NCBI GenBank assembly: GCA_937996675.1
Contig: CALKUN010000032.1
Span: 1-9,377 of the forward strand
DNA: 9,377 nucleotides
Direction of reading: 5' to 3'
Source of the DNA: an uncultured Candidatus Saccharibacteria bacterium
GTDB lineage: Bacteria; Patescibacteriota; Saccharimonadia; CAILAD01; GCA-016700035
Shown here: positions 6,382 through 9,377 of the stretch, one piece after another
How positions within the stretch are numbered: the stretch's first letter is position 1
Layout: every line of letters begins with the position of its first letter
Made by a program: the position numbers and the translations under genes
Notes under the pieces: model-generated
What the model was told of the DNA's origin: nothing
The model's database searches: none
The model's input: only the letters and a program-made list of their open reading frames with translations

Positions 6382-7005
6382 ATGACTCACGAATTATATC
6401 GAAGTATCACTGGTGGACCATCGCTTGAGAAGCTCACGGCTTCGTTGCGCTGGTATGAGGTGTGTCACTCTGACGCTCAGGCGTTAATGCAAAGGTCACC
6501 TTTGTGCGTTTACTTCACCCTTGAAACAGGCACAGCTTTCGACTGCTTCATTGTGGGTCTGCGCTGGCTCCCGGAGCTGCACCCCAATCAAGTCTGGATT
6601 GAGGTGGCCGACAGCAAGGCACCTGACGCATTGCGGTGGTCGGGAATCTATAACTTCCGTACCCACAGGGGCCAGCTGACACTGGGATTCGAAGCGGACA
6701 CACTCCTTACGAGTGTTTTTGGAGAGTCCGGCATCGTTCAAATGTATTGGCTTGAGCGGACTGAAGGGCCGATCGCTACCGTGTCAGACCTCGTCGCATG
6801 TACTGAGCTCGAAGTGTGCGAGAGCATGCGCAGCTGGCTTGATTGGGGAGCTGGAGGAAGGCCAAGACTGAATATCGAAACAGCCGTAGCTTCGTTTGGA
6901 ATTCTTCGTGCTGCGCTCAAGGTGGAGGGTTTTCGATTTCTTGGGAAGCGCCATGAGCTGCCAGAGATCGAAGAGCATCTGAGCTCTCTTTACCCGGTGG
7001 ACTAA
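6382..7005 (+). CDS. Hypothetical protein, 207 residues
   Basis: I do not recognise this protein. The start is fixed by the perfect Shine-Dalgarno and preceded by a strong promoter with a structured leader, so it is probably well expressed. It has no signal peptide or membrane segment. The first ~130 residues read as a beta-rich domain with several Trp (for example LRWYEVCHS, VGLRWLPELHPNQVWIEV, DALRWSGIYNF). A helical C-terminal part starts around ACTELEVCESMRSWLDW and ends ELPEIEEHLSSLYPVD. It holds at least five cysteines (C28, C42, C55 and two in ACTELEVC), more than its neighbours, but in no CxxC zinc pattern. It stands alone as a transcription unit just upstream of the structured 7006-7390 interval. 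Whether the two are linked is unknown. Confidence 0.75.
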   Translation: MTHELYRSITGGPSLEKLTASLRWYEVCHSDAQALMQRSPLCVYFTLETGTAFDCFIVGLRWLPELHPNQVWIEVADSKAPDALRWSGIYNFRTHRGQLTLGFEADTLLTSVFGESGIVQMYWLERTEGPIATVSDLVACTELEVCESMRSWLDWGAGGRPRLNIETAVASFGILRAALKVEGFRFLGKRHELPEIEEHLSSLYPVD

Positions 7006-7017
7006 GAGACATACACT
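6989..7017 (+). promoter_or_regulatory. Weak candidate promoter at the start of the structured interval
   Basis: TTTACC (6989-6994) and TACACT (7012-7017) match four of six bases each and are 17 bases apart. The expected start is near 7024, right before the first hairpin of the interval. It overlaps the end of the preceding gene. Matches this weak occur by chance, so it is offered only because it is well placed. Confidence 0.25.
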
Positions 7018-7031
7018 GGGAGTACGCTGAA

Positions 7032-7073
7032 TTCGTCCCGGTTGGCGGCTAGGGGGTTCAACTCCCCGACGAA
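7032..7073 (+). other. tRNA T-arm/acceptor-like mini-structure
   Basis: GGGG-TTCAACT-CCCC (7053-7067) has a seven-base loop matching the T-loop consensus TTCRANY on a GC stem. Directly abutting its 3' side is GACGAA (7068-7073), which pairs perfectly with TTCGTC (7032-7037), just as an acceptor stem follows a T-arm in tRNA. Only 14 or 15 bases fill the place of the D- and anticodon arms, so this is not a tRNA. No CCA end follows. It could be a tRNA mimic, a degraded tRNA relic or chance. Confidence 0.35.
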
Positions 7074-7293
7074 AAGCTTGATTGCAGCACGATGCTGTTT
7101 TGCGGGAAACCCTTGTCGGCCATGGCAGTTGTTTTCTGCGACAGTGTCGCGCCCTTCGAGGCTAATGGCTGCACAGGCGTTGCGTACTCCACGAAGGGTG
7201 ATGAGGTGTAGACAACGAGGTTGGCGTCTAGAAGCGGCGTCATATAAAGGTGGTGACACTACTCGTCGAGCTTTTGATACCCATAGCGTGGTT

Positions 7294-7327
7294 GGGGCGA
7301 CGGGCTGAGAGATCAGTTCGTCGCCCC
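7294..7327 (+). promoter_or_regulatory. 15-bp hairpin with GAGA tetraloop upstream of gltX
   Basis: The arms at 7294-7308 and 7313-7327 pair over all 15 positions, 13 Watson-Crick plus two adjacent G-U, around the GNRA loop GAGA. The outer nine pairs are GGGGCGACG with CGTCGCCCC. No T-tract follows directly (GTAGACTTATTAC comes next), so it is not a standard intrinsic terminator. It may block processing or read-through, or be the 3' part of the structured RNA. Its last three C residues also take part in a competing smaller hairpin (7325-7347), so the two may be alternative states. Confidence 0.55.
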
Positions 7328-7378
7328 GTAGACTTATTACTAACGGGTTGAAAAATGTTACGGACGAGAAAGACATAG

Positions 7379-7384
7379 TATACT
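7379..7384 (+). promoter_or_regulatory. -10 box (TATACT) positioned for a leaderless gltX mRNA
   Basis: TATACT ends six bases before the gltX ATG, so the expected start (seven bases after the box) is the A of ATG at 7391. The GAAGG at 7385-7389 leaves one base of spacing and cannot serve as a normal ribosome-binding site. The matching -35 is poor; a TTGAAA at 7348-7353 is 25 bases away. The surrounding AGTATACT is a palindrome. Confidence 0.45.
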
Positions 7385-7390
7385 GAAGGT

Positions 7391-8857
7391 ATGAGTAGCA
7401 CACCTGTCCGCGTTCGCTTTGCCCCGTCACCGACGGGATTTTTGCATATCGGTGGTGTTCGTACTGCGCTGTACAACTACCTGCTCGCCAAGCAGACAGG
7501 TGGTACATTCATCCTTCGCCTCGAGGATACTGATCGTGAGCGCTTTGTCGTGGAGGGCGTCGAGCAGATCGTACAGGCGCTCGACTGGTTTGGTCTCAAG
7601 CCGGATGAGGGTTTTTGGGAAGGGGAAGAGACTGGGCACGTTGGGCCGTACGTTCAGTCCAAACGACTGCCTGAGTATGAAAAGTACGTCCAGCAGCTTG
7701 TTGACGCCGGTTTGGCCTATAAGAGTGTGATTGGTACGGCCGAGTATGAAGATATGCGAAAGGCTGCACAGATCGCCAAAACCGCTTTTGTGTACCGACG
7801 CAGTATGGAGTCAAAGTCGACCAATCCGGATGGTAAATTCCCGATTCGCTTAGATATCGAAGCCTGTATGAAACACCTCAAGAGCCGCTCTATCGACTGG
7901 GAGGCCCACGATGGCGTAGCACAACAAATCGATCCAGCTACGATTGAAGATTTTGTCTTGCTCAAGGCTGATGAGTTTCCGACGTATAACTTTGCTAATG
8001 TGGTCGATGATCACCTGATGGAGATCACACATATCTTGCGCGGCAATGAATTTATTAGCTCAACCCCAAAGCACGCCGTACTTTTTGACGTTCTCGGGTG
8101 GAAGCGTCCAATTTGGGTGCACCTCCCGCTCATCATCGGCAGTGATGGTGCGAAGCTCTCAAAGCGACACGGTGATACCGATGCCCTCCAATATCGAGAT
8201 AAGGGATATTTGCCAGAAGCTATGATCAACTACCTGGCTATGCTTGGTTGGAATGACGGCACCGAGCAGGAGATTTTTACGGCCGATGAGCTTGTTGAGA
8301 AATTTTCTCTCGATAGAATACAAAAGAGTCCGGCCAAGTTTGATTTCGAGCGTCTCGACTGGATGAATGGTATCTACATCCGCGAGAAGCTGACCGAAGA
8401 CGAATATGTCGAGCGAGCTACTGTCGAGCTCAAAGCCTCTGATGTCTTGCGGGATGACACCTCGTCTGAGCTTATCCGTAGTGCAGTACTCCTGGAGCGT
8501 GAACGCATTAAGGTCTTCTCAGAGCTGCCCGATTTTGTGAGCTTTTTCTTCAAGCGACCCAAGGTCACCAAGGATCTCCTTACTACTAAGGTGGCACCCG
8601 AGACAGTGAAGACTATGCTCGAGCAATCCGCTGCTGCATTAGATAGCGTCGATAAGAATATCAAAGGCCATGATGCGATCGAAAAAGCTCTTCGTGATCT
8701 GGTAATCGAGCATGATTACAAATCCGGTGAAGTCTTCTCGAGTATTCGCATTGCTATTACTGGACGTACGACCGCACCGGGTCTCTTCGAAACAATCAAC
8801 GTGCTCGGAGTAGAGGAGACTCGCACGCGTATTCAGGCTGCTGTCGCTCGACTCTAG
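7391..8857 (+). CDS. gltX: Glutamyl-tRNA synthetase
   Basis: This class Ib enzyme charges tRNA(Glu) with glutamate using ATP in the cytoplasm. In lineages without glutaminyl-tRNA synthetase it also charges tRNA(Gln) for later amidation by GatCAB. The 488-residue length is normal. RFAPSPTGFLHIGG (9-22) holds the HIGH-type motif. LRLEDTDRERF (42-52) and LRGNEFISSTPKH (216-228) are typical active-site segments, and GAKLSKRHGD (253-262) holds the KMSKS-type motif. The C-terminal anticodon-binding part ends with GRTTAPGLFE and GVEETRTRI, as in the family. The zinc-binding cysteines of the E. coli-type connective domain are absent: the stretch after AYK reads SVIGTAEYEDMR rather than a CxC pattern, so it is a zinc-free form. 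The start fits the conserved N-terminus and may be leaderless. A terminator follows. Confidence 0.97.
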   Translation: MSSTPVRVRFAPSPTGFLHIGGVRTALYNYLLAKQTGGTFILRLEDTDRERFVVEGVEQIVQALDWFGLKPDEGFWEGEETGHVGPYVQSKRLPEYEKYVQQLVDAGLAYKSVIGTAEYEDMRKAAQIAKTAFVYRRSMESKSTNPDGKFPIRLDIEACMKHLKSRSIDWEAHDGVAQQIDPATIEDFVLLKADEFPTYNFANVVDDHLMEITHILRGNEFISSTPKHAVLFDVLGWKRPIWVHLPLIIGSDGAKLSKRHGDTDALQYRDKGYLPEAMINYLAMLGWNDGTEQEIFTADELVEKFSLDRIQKSPAKFDFERLDWMNGIYIREKLTEDEYVERATVELKASDVLRDDTSSELIRSAVLLERERIKVFSELPDFVSFFFKRPKVTKDLLTTKVAPETVKTMLEQSAAALDSVDKNIKGHDAIEKALRDLVIEHDYKSGEVFSSIRIAITGRTTAPGLFETINVLGVEETRTRIQAAVARL

Positions 8858-8873
8858 ATCTGTAGCCCTCTCT

Positions 8874-8909
8874 AAATAACACCCGGATTGTCTGGGTGTT
8901 ATTTTTTTT
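8874..8909 (+). terminator. Intrinsic terminator of gltX
   Basis: AAATAACACCC (8874-8884) pairs with GGGTGTTATTT (8894-8904). The stem can extend inward through a G-U, a G-C and an A-T pair to a three-base TTG loop. A run of eight T (8902-8909) follows, partly inside the stem. It lies 17 bases after the gltX stop and is the only textbook terminator in the window. Confidence 0.92.
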
Positions 8910-8940
8910 GTAGATCCTGCTCAAGCTTACACTAAATATA

Positions 8941-8969
8941 TTGACAATGTATCTTATTTATGATAGTGT
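8941..8969 (+). promoter_or_regulatory. Promoter of the GT2 gene (TTGACA-17-TAGTGT, extended -10)
   Basis: A perfect TTGACA (8941-8946) is 17 bases from TAGTGT (8964-8969), which is preceded by an extended -10 TG at 8961-8962. The expected start is near 8976, giving a short leader of about 26 bases before the ATG at 9002. A second TTGACA lies at 8984-8989 but has no good -10 at proper distance before the gene. A TATAAC at 8976-8981 could be an alternative -10. The region is AT-rich compared with its surroundings. Confidence 0.55.
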
Positions 8970-8988
8970 AGCGGTTATAACTATTGAC

Positions 8989-9001
8989 AAGTGAAACACT
9001 T
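8989..9001 (+). promoter_or_regulatory. Short inverted repeat AAGTG-AAA-CACTT at the GT2 start
   Basis: Five-base arms around an AAA spacer end immediately before the ATG at 9002, exactly where a ribosome-binding site is expected. No Shine-Dalgarno is visible there. It could be an operator half-site pair downstream of the promoter or a small hairpin in the mRNA. A repeat this short can arise by chance. Confidence 0.3.
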
Positions 9002-9377
9002 ATGTTAAAAAACACCATACAAGACAAGCCACGACAACTCGCCCTCATTATCCCGGGACATAACGAAGCCCTGGTGATTCAGGATACTATTCGTTCTGCT
9101 TTGGCTTCTGGCCAGAATCGCGATGACATCTTTGTTGTCGACGACAACTCTAATGACGGCACAGCCGATCTCGCTCGTGAGATTCTGTCTGTAACGAACG
9201 TACTAAGCGTGCCTCGATCTGGTAAGGCTCGCGCTATTATGCAAGCCCTCGAACACTTCAAGATTGCCGATAGCTATCAGTGGGCTCACATCGCCGATGC
9301 TGACAGTGTCTTTGGTCCAGCTTACTTTGCTGAGTTTACAAAGAACCTCAATCCAGACAAGTACGTTGCCGCAACTG
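9002..9377 (+). CDS. GT2-family glycosyltransferase, N-terminal part (runs off the right edge)
   Basis: The frame is open from ATG 9002 to the end of the window, 125 complete codons, so the gene is truncated only by the window. The GT-A fold signatures are plain: LALIIPGHNEA (13-23), the nucleotide-binding FVVDDNSNDGT (44-54), a SGKARA segment (73-78) typical of processive or dolichol-phosphate-type GT2 enzymes, and the metal-binding HIADADS (96-102) holding the DxD motif. It would transfer a sugar from a nucleotide donor at the cytoplasmic membrane face, plausibly for the same kind of surface glycan as the genes at 1189-4462. Downstream membrane segments, common in this family, cannot be judged. 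No Shine-Dalgarno precedes the start. Substrate unknown. Confidence 0.9.
   Translation, partial: MLKNTIQDKPRQLALIIPGHNEALVIQDTIRSALASGQNRDDIFVVDDNSNDGTADLAREILSVTNVLSVPRSGKARAIMQALEHFKIADSYQWAHIADADSVFGPAYFAEFTKNLNPDKYVAAT

Larger units (their letters stand above)
7024..7347 (+). ncRNA. Candidate structured RNA or long gltX leader (class not recognised)
   Basis: The 385 bases between the orphan gene and gltX hold no convincing ORF but a chain of stem-loops. TTCGTC/GACGAA (7032-7037/7068-7073) encloses a T-arm-like hairpin. GCAGCA/TGCTGT is at 7084-7098. GCGAC-AGT-GTCGC is at 7138-7150. CCCTTCG/CGAAGGG (7152-7158/7192-7198) closes a 33-base loop. TAGAC/GTCTA (7209-7213/7226-7230) has an inner AAC-GAG-GTT. 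A 15-bp hairpin is at 7294-7327, and CCCGTAG/CTAACGGG at 7325-7347. No U-tract ends it. I find none of the signature sequences of tmRNA, RNase P RNA or SRP RNA. It may be an independent ncRNA or a cis-regulatory leader of gltX. Confidence 0.35.

Noticed and set aside
7058..7243. Minus-strand ORF of 61 residues with a plausible-looking peptide (LLDANLVVYTSSP)
   Set aside because: It faintly recalls PIN-domain or MurC segments, but it is short, has no ribosome-binding site, and shares the sequence with paired hairpin arms.
7042..7308. Plus-strand ORF of 88 residues in the structured interval
   Set aside because: No Shine-Dalgarno, unusual composition and no recognised motif. It crosses several perfect hairpins.
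7024..7347. tmRNA, RNase P RNA, SRP RNA or T-box as identity of the structured interval
   Set aside because: The T-loop and the AAAGGTGGTG near 7246 recall tmRNA and T-box pieces. But there is no tmRNA 5' end, G-U acceptor pair, tag ORF or CCA, no RNase P core sequences, and no good T-box/terminator with U-tract. A covariance-model search would settle it.
7253..7351. Small GTG ORF (32 codons) with a hydrophobic start (MTLLVELLIPIAWLG)
   Set aside because: The AAGG before it is only two bases away, and the ORF runs through the 15-bp hairpin. Too short to support.
7002..7508. Minus-strand ORF of 168 residues across the structured interval into gltX
   Set aside because: It overlaps the certain 5' end of gltX, has Arg-rich unrecognisable sequence and no ribosome-binding site. 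Hairpin content explains the region better, though open length keeps it worth a BLASTP.

Overview
This 9.4 kb window looks like chromosomal DNA of a small-genome bacterium, most likely of the Candidate Phyla Radiation (Patescibacteria) and perhaps Candidatus Saccharibacteria. That placement is an inference. It rests on the mix of MreB, surface-glycan genes, a zinc-ribbon/Pro-Ala/membrane protein, and several soluble orphans, at a GC content that looks near 50%. TGA is used as a real stop: three genes end in TGA, two of them inside tight ATGA/GTGA overlaps. This argues for the ordinary code and against UGA-recoding lineages such as Gracilibacteria or Mycoplasma. Every gene I can support lies on the + strand. 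I see no mobile element, CRISPR array, rRNA or tRNA gene.

Layout. Positions 1-170 hold a leader with a possible promoter and an 18-codon upstream ORF. Positions 171-4462 form a compact four-gene operon: mreB, a polytopic O-antigen polymerase/ligase-like protein, a GT4 glycosyltransferase, and a WecG/TagA/CpsF glycosyltransferase. The last three could build and polymerise or transfer a cell-surface glycan; MreB ties the operon to envelope shape or growth. After a promoter-bearing gap comes a zinc-ribbon protein with a long Pro/Ala linker, one membrane segment and an outside domain (4544-5869). A 111-residue soluble orphan (5916-6251) follows. Next is a 207-residue orphan (6382-7005), which has the best promoter in the window, a two-hairpin leader and a perfect ten-base Shine-Dalgarno.

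Positions 7006-7390 contain no convincing gene but are unusually rich in hairpins, including a tRNA T-arm look-alike and a 15-bp GAGA-capped hairpin. This is either an unrecognised structured RNA or a long leader of the next gene. gltX (glutamyl-tRNA synthetase, 7391-8857) follows. Its start codon sits exactly where transcription from a TATACT box should begin, and it is closed by a clear intrinsic terminator. A TTGACA promoter region then leads into a GT2 glycosyltransferase that runs off the right edge (9002-9377).

The window is therefore a cell-envelope/glycan neighbourhood with a housekeeping tRNA synthetase inserted. The most unusual material lies between 6252 and 7390.
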